NCBI GenBank assembly: GCA_937976315.1
Contig: CALJRR010000079.1
Location: 1 to 35,353 of the forward strand
Direction: 5' to 3'
From: an uncultured Candidatus Saccharibacteria bacterium
GTDB taxonomy: Bacteria; Patescibacteriota; Saccharimonadia; Saccharimonadales; Saccharimonadaceae
DNA: 35,353 nucleotides
Part shown: in pieces, positions 6,124 through 13,405 of the stretch
How positions within the stretch are numbered: the first letter of the stretch is position 1
How the letters are laid out: each line of letters begins with the position of its first letter
The notes under the pieces: model-generated
Told to the model about the DNA's origin: nothing
The model's input: only the letters and a program-made list of their open reading frames with translations
Database searches by the model: none
Translations under genes and position numbers: made by a program

Positions 6124-6530
6124 TGACACTAGATGACATTCTATTCGCGCAATATCAACTCGGCCGAGAACATGAAGCCATGATTCAACGTGGCGAGAAG
6201 CGCAAAGTTGGCGGTGAAATCACTGAAGCGAAGGAGCAGATTCAGAAACTACTACAGAAAGAATACAAACGTGGTATTAACGCTGCGTCAGACATGTTTA
6301 CTGAGCTTGATAAAAGGATAGCAGAAAATAGGCCACCAGACATAATCGATCTGATGCAGTCTACTCAAAGATTATTCGGAGGTGCTGCTCCAAATTTTAC
6401 TTACACGGGTAGAAACAATGTCCTATATAAAATTGAAGAAGTATATAAGGTTGGAGATACTGTAAAATGTGTAGGTAAAGAAGATGGAAAAGGTGAGATT
6501 GTAGTAGAGGAGAAGCATGAAAATCTATAA
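6123..6530 (+). CDS. Hypothetical protein, 135 residues
   Basis: AAAGGAGGAAGG lies before ATG 6123, whose first base is shared with the upstream TAA. Residues 1-75 look helical and charged (KEQIQKLLQKEYKRG), then a strand-rich C-terminal part follows (YKVGDTVKCVGKEDGKGEIVV) resembling a small SH3-like or OB-like beta barrel. The end overlaps the next gene by 14 bases. No family recognised. Confidence 0.65.
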   Translation: MTLDDILFAQYQLGREHEAMIQRGEKRKVGGEITEAKEQIQKLLQKEYKRGINAASDMFTELDKRIAENRPPDIIDLMQSTQRLFGGAAPNFTYTGRNNVLYKIEEVYKVGDTVKCVGKEDGKGEIVVEEKHENL

Positions 6531-6897
6531 CGTAGAGCGCAAGGAAGCATATGACCCAGACACGGAACCTAGCAAGATAGATGACGATGACTTGCAATAT
6601 CTAGACGAAAAAGACTACGAGTATATTATCTGTAGCTATGCTCAGGATATGTGGTCAGGTGAAGGCGCGGCAGTACTCAAAGACAGAAATGGTAAGTTTA
6701 TGTTTATAGAATTAGGTCATTGTAGCTGCTATGGTCCGCTAGAAGAGCGTAATCCGAAATGCATCTATTCACTAGAAGAAATAATTAAGTTGTTAGATAA
6801 GCATTGCAAGGATACTTATGGTGGATATGCCAAAGCTGTCGCTGAAAAACTTAAGGAGTTAGAGAAGAAAAGGAAAGGTATTCAAAATGGAAGATAA
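6517..6897 (+). CDS. Hypothetical phage protein, paralogue of the 4406 gene
   Basis: It shares with the 4406 product YEYIIC, GEGAAVLKDRNGKF and YSLEEIIKLL, in the same order and spacing. The strand after these is HCSCYGPLEE, where the other copy has RRCWDAF. The HCSCYGP segment occurs in other phage proteins of unknown role and could coordinate metal. The N-terminus is acidic; the C-terminus is a basic helix (KLKELEKKRKG). GTAGAGGAG lies upstream, and the start is inside the previous gene. Confidence 0.7.
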   Translation: MKIYNVERKEAYDPDTEPSKIDDDDLQYLDEKDYEYIICSYAQDMWSGEGAAVLKDRNGKFMFIELGHCSCYGPLEERNPKCIYSLEEIIKLLDKHCKDTYGGYAKAVAEKLKELEKKRKGIQNGR

Positions 6898-7156
6898 CAA
6901 CGATGCGGATATAGCTGTCATACTGCTTTTTGTCGTGGCAGTCACCTGCATAGGACTTGTAATATCCAGACAGGAGGAAAACAAGAAAGCGCTAGAAGTA
7001 AAAAGAGAAACTGAGACTCAAGTCTGCCAGAGAGTTTTCGGTAAAGATTATGTATATCAAATACCAAAAACTATACACGAAACACCCTATTGTCTAGGAA
7101 ATGACGGTGTGCGTAAATATCTGAAGAGAGATGAGAATGGAAACATTAATCAATAA
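6887..7156 (+). CDS. Small membrane protein, 89 residues
   Basis: Residues about 8-27 form one hydrophobic segment (IAVILLFVVAVTCIGLVI) after an acidic N-terminus, followed by a charged helix and then a soluble tail with two cysteines (CQRVF and YCLGN) that could form a disulfide. The acidic N-terminus before the span and basic residues after it favour an external N-terminus, though this is only a charge-rule guess. It overlaps the previous gene by 11 bases. No family recognised. Confidence 0.65.
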   Translation: MEDNNDADIAVILLFVVAVTCIGLVISRQEENKKALEVKRETETQVCQRVFGKDYVYQIPKTIHETPYCLGNDGVRKYLKRDENGNINQ

Positions 7157-7181
7157 ATAATTTTGTTAAGTGAGAAAACGT

Positions 7182-7499
7182 ATGAAGAATAGTAAGCGAA
7201 AACGCATTGAGAGTCTAGTAAGATCAATTGATCATGCAGAAGGAAGAATATCGTACTGGGAGAGATTTAATCGATATGGTGGCTACGATATTCTTATAAG
7301 ACTCAACATAAGCAACAGAGAGCCTGAAGTGGTTGAACATGAAGATGATATCGTAAAGCAAATTATCAATAATTACAAGCGAGACCTTGAGAGATGGAAT
7401 AAAGAGCTAGATGAGTTGCTTGCTCCAAAGACTACAGGAAACGAACAATATGTGCCGCGCAACGACAAGGTATATTATTGGTGGAAAAAGAATAAATAA
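7182..7499 (+). CDS. Hypothetical basic helical protein, about 105 residues
   Basis: ATG 7182 is chosen because a weak AAGTGAG site (7168-7174) precedes it; GTG 7170 in the same frame is possible and would add four residues, but has no site. The protein is highly charged, with a basic start (KNSKRKRIESL) and a long helical C-terminal half (NNYKRDLERWNKELDELL), a typical small coiled-coil pattern. It is the last gene of the early block before the cargo locus. No family recognised. Confidence 0.6.
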   Translation: MKNSKRKRIESLVRSIDHAEGRISYWERFNRYGGYDILIRLNISNREPEVVEHEDDIVKQIINNYKRDLERWNKELDELLAPKTTGNEQYVPRNDKVYYWWKKNK

Positions 7500-7525
7500 G
7501 TATATGGGGTGCACAAATAAAAGAT

Positions 7526-7683
7526 ATGAGTAAAATACTATAGTAGGCTTTCGGCCGTCAGGCAGATTGCATTTAGGGCATTATGTCAGCGTGATAAAGC
7601 CAGCAATAGAATACAAGGCATACATCCTGATAGCTAAACATCACGCGCCACTGTCAGAATCTGAATATGAGGAGCAAGCGTAA
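7526..7683 (+). pseudogene. Remnant of tryptophanyl-tRNA synthetase N-terminus
   Basis: The frame 7546-7683 reads GFRPSGRLHLGHY, then KAYILIAKHHAPLSE, and stops at TAA 7681. This is the start of a class I TrpRS catalytic domain: the R/Q-P-S-G turn, the HIGH-type HLGH motif that binds ATP, and the following ILIADxHA strand (here ILIAKHHA). The codons before it (ATG AGT AAA ATA CTA at 7526-7540) would make a normal start, but they are one base out of phase and run into TAG TAG. Only about 50 of roughly 330 codons remain. I read it as a truncated, frameshifted gene fragment acquired with the neighbouring cargo. Confidence 0.65.
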
Positions 7684-7701
7684 GGACGAATAGTCGATGA
7701 A

Positions 7702-7733
7702 CAAAAATAACCCTTCTGAATCAGAAGGGTTAT
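7702..7733 (-). terminator. Intrinsic terminator of the leftward DUF3800 gene
   Basis: ATAACCCTTCTGA (7707-7719) and TCAGAAGGGTTAT (7721-7733) are perfect complements. Read leftward, the hairpin is followed by a T run (complement of AAAAA at 7703-7707). It lies about 115 bases beyond the DUF3800 stop. On the plus strand no T run follows. Confidence 0.8.
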
Positions 7734-7847
7734 CCCAACCAGGCGACGTATTTACAATACGCTTAATCAATTTGATCGCTTATGGCTGTGCAACAGTACT
7801 TACGTCTGTACCACTATACTACCATGCTAAGCATAATGGCGCAAGCA

Positions 7848-8564
7848 TTATGGCAATAAAATATCATTATGATATGGAATATTAGTATAGAGCTTCGGAC
7901 GATTGAAGTTCCTGCCATACCATAAGCGATTAGCTAGAATGTCACTTGCCTGAACCAGATAATCTAGGGATGAATCGCAAAACTTTATGTCAATTTTGAA
8001 GTCGGCAAACAATATCGGAGGGTAAAACATACCGTAATCAAAATTACGAATTCCGTGTATTAGCTCCTCTCGAATACTATCTGAGAGTTTATAATATCCG
8101 TTGGTTGATGTATGCTGCTGGTCAATGTAGACTCGCAGAGAAACTGGCTTGTCTGCATCAATTTTACCAGACGCAATTAGTGTCTCTAGTTTAGACTTTA
8201 TCATTCTCTTTAAGACATAATCCTTGTAGCGATGAATTGATAGCTTGTTTGCCATAATAGATTCATTGACGTCAGGCAGCTTCACTGTAGCACTAAGGCT
8301 ATTGAATGACTTGACGCAATTATACAGACTTCTCTTGTATTTAATCTCTAAGCCAGCCGCTTTTAACTCCGATCCCATCGACATACCGAGACTGGATTTT
8401 ATCTCTTGAGACATCGTTTTGAACCTCTCTCTTGCTGTGATACGCTCGTGGTTATCCAAGAACAGATATCCAGCGTATATAAAATAATCATGCCCAGAAT
8501 TAAGAGAGAAAACGCCAGAATCGTCTAGGTATATTGAAACCTCTTGGTATTGTTTTTCGTTCAT
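7848..8564 (-). CDS. DUF3800 family protein (cargo gene)
   Basis: The start reads VSIYLDDSGVFS (D14 and D15), and the end has SLDYLVQASDILANRLW. These acidic motifs are the signature of DUF3800, a family with an RNase H-like fold common in phages, prophages and near defence genes, with likely nuclease activity that is not well characterised. At 238 residues it is of usual length. It is the only clearly expressed leftward gene and has its own promoter and terminator, as expected of a moron expressed in the lysogen. The -10 box ends nine bases before the ATG and no ribosome binding site is present, so the mRNA should be leaderless or nearly so. Confidence 0.85.
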   Translation of the reverse strand: MNEKQYQEVSIYLDDSGVFSLNSGHDYFIYAGYLFLDNHERITARERFKTMSQEIKSSLGMSMGSELKAAGLEIKYKRSLYNCVKSFNSLSATVKLPDVNESIMANKLSIHRYKDYVLKRMIKSKLETLIASGKIDADKPVSLRVYIDQQHTSTNGYYKLSDSIREELIHGIRNFDYGMFYPPILFADFKIDIKFCDSSLDYLVQASDILANRLWYGRNFNRPKLYTNIPYHNDILLP

Positions 8565-8573
8565 CTTGAGATT

Positions 8574-8602
8574 ATTATAACATTTTTATCAATATGATAT
8601 AA
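8574..8602 (-). promoter_or_regulatory. Leftward promoter of the DUF3800 gene
   Basis: On the minus strand TATAAT (8579-8574) is preceded, 17 bp away, by TTATAT (8602-8597). The -10 box is ideal; the -35 is weak. Transcription should begin at about 8567, within three bases of the ATG. It occupies the same DNA as the rightward promoter in mirrored order. Confidence 0.65.
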
Positions 8603-8603
8603 T
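8575..8603 (+). promoter_or_regulatory. Rightward promoter of the packaging operon
   Basis: Extended -10 TGATATAAT (8595-8603) with TTATAA 17 bp upstream (8575-8580). Its -10 coincides with the leftward promoter's -35 and the reverse, so the two promoters should exclude one another. It would drive terS, terL and the genes after them. Confidence 0.65.
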
Positions 8604-8647
8604 TTAATTAACTCACAAGACGCGGGCGACTAGCGAGGATGTTGGTT

Positions 8648-9178
8648 ATGTCCAAAACTACAGCCAAAAGCAAGCCTGAGTCTTCTAAAAAGCCGCCTAC
8701 AAAAACACCTAAAAAGAACGGGCGTCCTACAAAATACTCTGATAAGCTAGCAGATAGAATATGTCAGAAAATAGCAGAAGGCTATTCAGTACGATCTATA
8801 TGCAAAGAAAAAGATATGGTCTCTATGCAGACACTTTTTCGATGGTTACGAGAAAATGATAAGTTTCGTGAGCAATACGCGCATGCATGTGAAGAGCGAT
8901 CATATGCGCAGGCTGAAGAGATTATTGATATTGCAGATAACGCCACCAATGACTACATGGAAAAACTTGAGGGTGACGGGTATATATTCAATAGCGAGAA
9001 TGTTCAGAGGTCGCGTTTAAGAATTGACACACGCAAGTGGCTGATGTCTAAGATGAATCCAAAAGTTTACGGCGACAAGCTGGATATGACTACAAACGGT
9101 AATGATATAGGAGTAGCTCTAAGTGCAAGACAAGCAGAGCAACTACTTAAAGCCAGAGCAGACCGTCGGGATTCTTAG
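8648..9178 (+). CDS. terS: Terminase small subunit
   Basis: The protein has a Lys/Pro-rich N-terminus, then GRPTKYSDKLADRICQKIAE and SICKEKDM...TLFRWLREND, a helix-turn-helix DNA-binding unit typical of Sf6-like small terminases, followed by a helical oligomerisation region (ERSYAQAEEIIDIADNA) and RLRIDTRKWLMSKMNPKVYG, a conserved C-terminal block. It would recognise the packaging site and recruit the large subunit. ATG 8648 is preferred to 8639 because the GAGG site is nine bases before it and would touch the earlier ATG. It overlaps terL by 56 bases. Confidence 0.85.
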   Translation: MSKTTAKSKPESSKKPPTKTPKKNGRPTKYSDKLADRICQKIAEGYSVRSICKEKDMVSMQTLFRWLRENDKFREQYAHACEERSYAQAEEIIDIADNATNDYMEKLEGDGYIFNSENVQRSRLRIDTRKWLMSKMNPKVYGDKLDMTTNGNDIGVALSARQAEQLLKARADRRDS

Positions 9179-10625
9179 AGAAATTGCAGATAACGGTTCT
9201 TTTGCCGAGTACTGCATTGCTATAGACCCAAAGTACCAACTGGAGTGGTTCCACGCTGAGATTGCTAAAGAGTTGGAGCAAGGATATCGCCGATTGTTAG
9301 CTGGCGAAGATGTCCGATTGATGATTTTTATGCCGCCGCGCCACGGCAAAAGTGATACAGCCACGCAGAAATTCCCGTCGTGGGTGCTAGGAAAAAGCCC
9401 GAATATTCCAATCGTAGTCTCATCTTACTCTGCAGAGCTTGCATCAGATTTTGGACAAAAAACCAGGGATATAATGCAATCCGCTACTTACACTAAGATG
9501 TTTTCTACACGCTTACGAGCCGACGCTAGAGCAAAAGGTCGCTGGATTACAAAACAGGGCGGCGGCTACACCGCCGTCGGTGTTGGTGGAGCGCTAACTG
9601 GTCGTGGATTCAAAATTGGTATTATCGACGATCCATTTAAGAACCGTGAAGAAGCAGATAGTCCTGTAATTCGCGAAGCCCGCGACGGCTGGTATAAGTC
9701 AACCTTCTCAACACGTGAGGAAGGCAACTCAATGATCGTATTTATTCTTACGCGTTGGCACGACGATGACCTAGCTGGTCGTGTTCTCAAAGCCTCACGA
9801 GAAGCTAAGGCTAGAGGCGAAGCATACGACGATTGGAAGATAATCGAATATAAAGCTATCGCTACTGAAGATGACGCGCACCGCAAAACTGGTGAGGCTC
9901 TATGGCCAGAGAAGTTTTCACTTGAGAAGCTATTAAAAAAACGCGCAGAGATGGGTAGCTATGAATTCTCAGCGCTCTATCAGCAGAACCCAATTGATGA
10001 AGAGAATCGCAAATTTAAGGAAGCATGGTACAGATATCGCGAGTTCAGCAACGTCTTACAGCTTGATACCTACAACGTTATGACGATTGACCCGCGAGGT
10101 AAAGACGATGTAAAGCAAGGCACTGACTATATCGGTATAACTCTTAACTTTATCGACCGAGAAGGCAAATGGAATGTAATATGCTATCGCACAAAACTAT
10201 CAGCGACTGACCTTGTCGACCTCATGTTCACGAACTGGAAGAGATACAACCTACACAAGATCGGAATTGAAGACAACCAATTTACTCAAGCCTTGAAGTC
10301 TGTTTGGGATGAGGAGATGATGCGCAGAGGCGTCTATATGGATGTCGAATTATTGAAGCATGGCGGACACAGTAAAGCATTGAGGATTGAAGCACTGGTA
10401 CCACGATATGAACGCGGAGGAATTTATCATATAAGACATGGCGACGTTAACTTATGTAAAGACTTAGAGCTTGAACTAAGCATGTTTCCTAAAGCAACTA
10501 ATGACGACGCGAGCGACTCTCTAGCATATCAAGTACAGCTAGCTCAGCGACCAGAAGATGACGTAGGCTCAGCCTCATACAACCAATCATTAGCAGATAG
10601 CGACTTAACAGCAATGTGGAACTAA
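9123..10625 (+). CDS. terL: Terminase large subunit
   Basis: This is the ATP-driven packaging motor and nuclease. The Walker A motif is MPPRHGKSD at residues 70-78, and Walker B is GIIDDPF near residue 166. The C-terminal RNase H-like nuclease shows MTIDPRG, GIEDNQF and DDASDSLAY as the expected acidic positions. At 500 residues it is a normal length. GTG 9123 has TAGGAG nine bases upstream, inside terS, so the two subunits are coupled. It packages DNA through the portal encoded next. Confidence 0.95.
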   Translation: MQDKQSNYLKPEQTVGILREIADNGSFAEYCIAIDPKYQLEWFHAEIAKELEQGYRRLLAGEDVRLMIFMPPRHGKSDTATQKFPSWVLGKSPNIPIVVSSYSAELASDFGQKTRDIMQSATYTKMFSTRLRADARAKGRWITKQGGGYTAVGVGGALTGRGFKIGIIDDPFKNREEADSPVIREARDGWYKSTFSTREEGNSMIVFILTRWHDDDLAGRVLKASREAKARGEAYDDWKIIEYKAIATEDDAHRKTGEALWPEKFSLEKLLKKRAEMGSYEFSALYQQNPIDEENRKFKEAWYRYREFSNVLQLDTYNVMTIDPRGKDDVKQGTDYIGITLNFIDREGKWNVICYRTKLSATDLVDLMFTNWKRYNLHKIGIEDNQFTQALKSVWDEEMMRRGVYMDVELLKHGGHSKALRIEALVPRYERGGIYHIRHGDVNLCKDLELELSMFPKATNDDASDSLAYQVQLAQRPEDDVGSASYNQSLADSDLTAMWN

Positions 10626-10636
10626 TTAGGGGGAAT

Positions 10637-10945
10637 ATGAAAAAATTTGTGCCAGAATTTGGAAAAGTCAAAGAACAACAGCAGCTAGACGATAAGACGT
10701 CTGTAGTAGTTGAAAACAGTTATCAAAATCACACTGTTATAGCAACTAAGCTACACTATGAAGAACGTTTTCGAGTTGCATCTATGGCAGAAGCACGTGA
10801 TAAGGTTGATGAGCTAACACTAAGGATTGAAAATGACGACAGTCTTATCAATCCGTCAATCCGTTATGATGGACGCGCTAGAATATCATACAAAGGATCA
10901 TTCGATGTTGTGTTTGAATATACCAAAATTAAGCAGGTAAAATGA
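10637..10945 (+). CDS. Hypothetical protein between terminase and portal, 102 residues
   Basis: ATG 10637 follows AGGGGG; an in-frame GTG at 10616 inside terL lacks a good site. The chain looks like alternating strands with a helix (SMAEARDKVDELTLRIEND) and ends with FDVVFEYTKIKQVK. It lies in the packaging operon directly before the portal promoter. It could be a minor virion or regulatory protein, but no family is recognised. Confidence 0.65.
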   Translation: MKKFVPEFGKVKEQQQLDDKTSVVVENSYQNHTVIATKLHYEERFRVASMAEARDKVDELTLRIENDDSLINPSIRYDGRARISYKGSFDVVFEYTKIKQVK

Positions 10946-10950
10946 TTATT

Positions 10951-10979
10951 TTCACAACTGATTAAAAATGTGATATAAT
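10951..10979 (+). promoter_or_regulatory. Portal/capsid operon promoter
   Basis: TTCACA (10951-10956), 17-bp spacer, then TATAAT (10974-10979), with an extended -10 (TGATATAAT). Transcription should start near 10986, giving a leader of about 58 nt that folds around the portal start codon. Confidence 0.75.
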
Positions 10980-10990
10980 ACAAGCGTAAA

Positions 10991-11060
10991 CCACTGAAAC
11001 AAACCAGAGTTTACTGAAACAACAGTAATCTTTGGAGTAATCAGTGGCTTTCTCTTTTTT
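10991..11060 (+). promoter_or_regulatory. Leader structure sequestering the portal start codon
   Basis: CCACTGA (10991-10997) pairs with TCAGTGG (11041-11047), which contains the GTG start (11044-11046). Nested inside is TTACTG (11011-11016) with CAGTAA (11023-11028). The GGAG site (11033-11036) lies between the inner and outer stems, and a T-rich run (11048-11060) follows. It can act as terminator, attenuator or translational brake. Confidence 0.6.
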
Positions 11061-12978
11061 AACGGAAGAAAACATCTTAGATCTATGTAGCGCCTCAAAA
11101 GACTATACAGAAAAACTTACACAGCCTTTTGAGGAATATTCCCGTCTTGCCAGAAATAAGCCACACGCTAAAATACCTAAAGCGTTTCCTAAAACTACAG
11201 ACGGTACATCAGCTTCAATTATCATTAAGTCTGCACGTCGTGCCGTACAGCAATTGCCGGCTGGTGTAGTCTCTACTTCTGACGAATATAGTCCATGGCC
11301 AATACTTGCTGAATTTGCTTACTTAAAAGAAATCCTACCTAACGCCAACGCCGAATATGACCTGATCCATAAAATGTGGATAACTATTGAAAATGGTGAG
11401 TCATTTGGGTCGCAGTGTGTCTTTACACCAGTAGCTTACAACGATGGCAAGCTGCTTCCAGACTATTTAATAGTCTCATGGCGTGACGTATTTATTCAAC
11501 CTGGCAAAAGATCTGCTAGCGATAGCGACTATTTATTTGTACGCACGTGGTGGCAAAAGACTGACGTAGAAAAGCTTATCGATGCCGAAAAAGAACGACG
11601 CGACACTGCCAAAAAAGAGGGCGCACTATACGAACCAACTTGGGATTTGAAGGCACTAGAAGAAATAAAAGAAGCTATTGTCACTAAAGACTCTAAAGAC
11701 CAGAGCGAAGCAGAGCAACAGTACTCACTTGATCCATCAGGCATTGAAATTATAACTGGTTTTCAAATTGGTCATAACGCAACCTTCTTTACCTTCAACC
11801 CAGCCACTAAAAAGATTGTACGACGTAAGAAAAATAAAGACCCAAGGGCTAAGATACCCTTAAACTGGTATTTTTATGACGCCGATGGGGTCAATCCTCT
11901 GGGTCGTAGCGTCTTAGAGCTAATTGGTCCTCTACAGAACCTGATCGATAGCGATATGCAGGCTTATCAATACAACCGTGCCGCTGCATTGCGACCAACT
12001 ATTAACGTATACGGAGACGTAAACGAGCGAACCCTTGAATTCAAGCCAAACGGTCTTAACAAAATTAAGAACCCAAATGTACGTATTGAAGCGATGTCTG
12101 TAGATACTTCAGCAATCCGCGACTATCCGAATCTATACGGCCTGCAGAAGTCTCAAATGCTCAACCTGGTCAATAGTCCAGACACTTCAATTAGTGCAGA
12201 GGTTGGCAATCCAGGATTCGGTAAAACACCACAAGCACTCAAGACTCAACAAGCTCAACTGTCTATTGATGACAATGCATTACGTAAAGGATTTGAAGCA
12301 TTCTTTGAGGAGTGGAGCGAAACGGCTATTAACTTGTATTTTGCAGAGCGTGAAGGCGTAGAAATAATCCAGCTAGATACAGACACTGCACAGAGATTGC
12401 GAGACCTAGAAGAGAAAGGTCATGTACTAGATGGTGTAGTCCTAGATGACGACAATAAGGCAACTGTAGACTTCTCAAAAGCTAAGGGCGTACTGAAGTT
12501 TAAGATTGACGCGTCAACAACGAAAGTAAACAGCGAAGCGGCACAGCTAGATTCTTTGAAGACATTGATTCAGACGCTAGATTCTAGCCAGTCACTGAAC
12601 CAAGTAGTACCAGTAGATAAGAAATTAGCTGCATGGAACGCTATTGTTGCTAACTCTGGCATTGATGGGTTAGACGAGCTAAAGGTTACAGAAGAAGAAA
12701 TGAAAGAAATGCAGGAGGCGCAAGCTCAAGCCGCGGTCCCTGCTACCGATGAAACAGCTACAGCCGAGATGGAACAGCCCGCAGAAGACGAGGCTCAGGT
12801 CGCTGAAGTGCCAGTAGAGCCACAAGAAGATATAGAGCCAAGTATTGTAGATGAATTACGACAGATAGGCACACCAGAAAACCTAATTGCTGAAGTACCA
12901 AGCATGATTCAAAAAGGATTTACAGAAGAGGAAATAATCGCATCGATTATGGGAGTTATCCAAAAGGAGGGTGAATAA
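11044..12978 (+). CDS. Portal protein
   Basis: The 644-residue product follows the terminase genes and has the size and layout of a podovirus portal: N-terminal helical part with KTTDGTSASIIIKSARRAV, a core with WRDVFIQPGKRS and NWYFYDADGVNPLGRS, then the long-helix segment with LQNLIDSDMQAYQYN, and a Gln/Glu/Ala-rich acidic C-terminus. It would form the dodecameric channel for DNA. The start is GTG 11044 with GGAG eight bases upstream. It ends in an ATG overlap with the next gene. Assignment rests on synteny and these motifs. Confidence 0.8.
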   Translation: MAFSFLTEENILDLCSASKDYTEKLTQPFEEYSRLARNKPHAKIPKAFPKTTDGTSASIIIKSARRAVQQLPAGVVSTSDEYSPWPILAEFAYLKEILPNANAEYDLIHKMWITIENGESFGSQCVFTPVAYNDGKLLPDYLIVSWRDVFIQPGKRSASDSDYLFVRTWWQKTDVEKLIDAEKERRDTAKKEGALYEPTWDLKALEEIKEAIVTKDSKDQSEAEQQYSLDPSGIEIITGFQIGHNATFFTFNPATKKIVRRKKNKDPRAKIPLNWYFYDADGVNPLGRSVLELIGPLQNLIDSDMQAYQYNRAAALRPTINVYGDVNERTLEFKPNGLNKIKNPNVRIEAMSVDTSAIRDYPNLYGLQKSQMLNLVNSPDTSISAEVGNPGFGKTPQALKTQQAQLSIDDNALRKGFEAFFEEWSETAINLYFAEREGVEIIQLDTDTAQRLRDLEEKGHVLDGVVLDDDNKATVDFSKAKGVLKFKIDASTTKVNSEAAQLDSLKTLIQTLDSSQSLNQVVPVDKKLAAWNAIVANSGIDGLDELKVTEEEMKEMQEAQAQAAVPATDETATAEMEQPAEDEAQVAEVPVEPQEDIEPSIVDELRQIGTPENLIAEVPSMIQKGFTEEEIIASIMGVIQKEGE

Positions 12979-13283
12979 TGGACGAAAATCTATATCCGCG
13001 CAGTACAGAATATTATCAGCCAAATGAGGAAGAAGACAAGAGGGTAGAGGAGGCTAAGCAAGCCGAAATCAATGCTATCAAGCAAGATATGAATAAGTTG
13101 CAAAAGGTACTTGACCGTTGGGATGAGCGCATTACCTTCTACAAGTCTACTGACGCTATACCAGAAGAAGTAATTACAGATAAAGAGAAACTAGCTATTT
13201 ATATATCGGCAAACAAACGTATTGTAGAGATTTTAAGAGAGGAAAGGAGCTTCTTAGAGAGTGTAATTGACCAAGCGGCATAG
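12978..13283 (+). CDS. Small coiled-coil protein after the portal, 101 residues
   Basis: AAAGGAGG precedes ATG 12978, whose A is the last base of the portal stop. The protein is acidic and helical throughout (DKRVEEAKQAEINAIKQDMN, and REERSFLESVIDQ near the end), a probable coiled coil. Small helical genes between portal and scaffold occur in related podovirus-like clusters, where their role is not clear. It may assist portal or capsid assembly; that is inference from position only. Confidence 0.65.
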   Translation: MDENLYPRSTEYYQPNEEEDKRVEEAKQAEINAIKQDMNKLQKVLDRWDERITFYKSTDAIPEEVITDKEKLAIYISANKRIVEILREERSFLESVIDQAA

Positions 13284-13295
13284 TAAGGTACTCTG

Positions 13296-13399
13296 CTTTG
13301 GTTAGCTATCCTCGCTATTGGCTAACCAAAGGAGCGCATCTCACGCAACCCAGGTTCGTCACCTGCAATCGACGCTTAAACAATCTAATGAGAAGGAGG
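13296..13399 (+). promoter_or_regulatory. Structured leader of the scaffold gene
   Basis: CTTTGGTTAGC (13296-13306) pairs perfectly with GCTAACCAAAG (13321-13331). A second small hairpin, CAGGT/ACCTG, follows at about 13350-13364, then the AAGGAGG site at 13393-13399. The stretch 13284-13405 carries no better start codon, so it is leader rather than coding. Confidence 0.55.
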
Positions 13400-13405
13400 G
13401 GTACT

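Noticed and set aside
7697..7885. Rightward 62-residue frame
   Set aside because: It runs through the DUF3800 terminator hairpin and then overlaps the antisense end of the DUF3800 gene. Its spacing to a weak AAGGA is poor, and it shows no recognisable domain.
13330..13380. tRNA-like segment with a GGTTCG turn
   Set aside because: No 7-bp acceptor stem, anticodon arm or D arm can be built around it; the turn belongs to a 5-bp hairpin.
13298..13405. N-terminal extension of the scaffold protein from TTG 13298
   Set aside because: It would start inside a perfect 11-bp hairpin without a binding site, while GTG 13406 has an ideal AAGGAGG.
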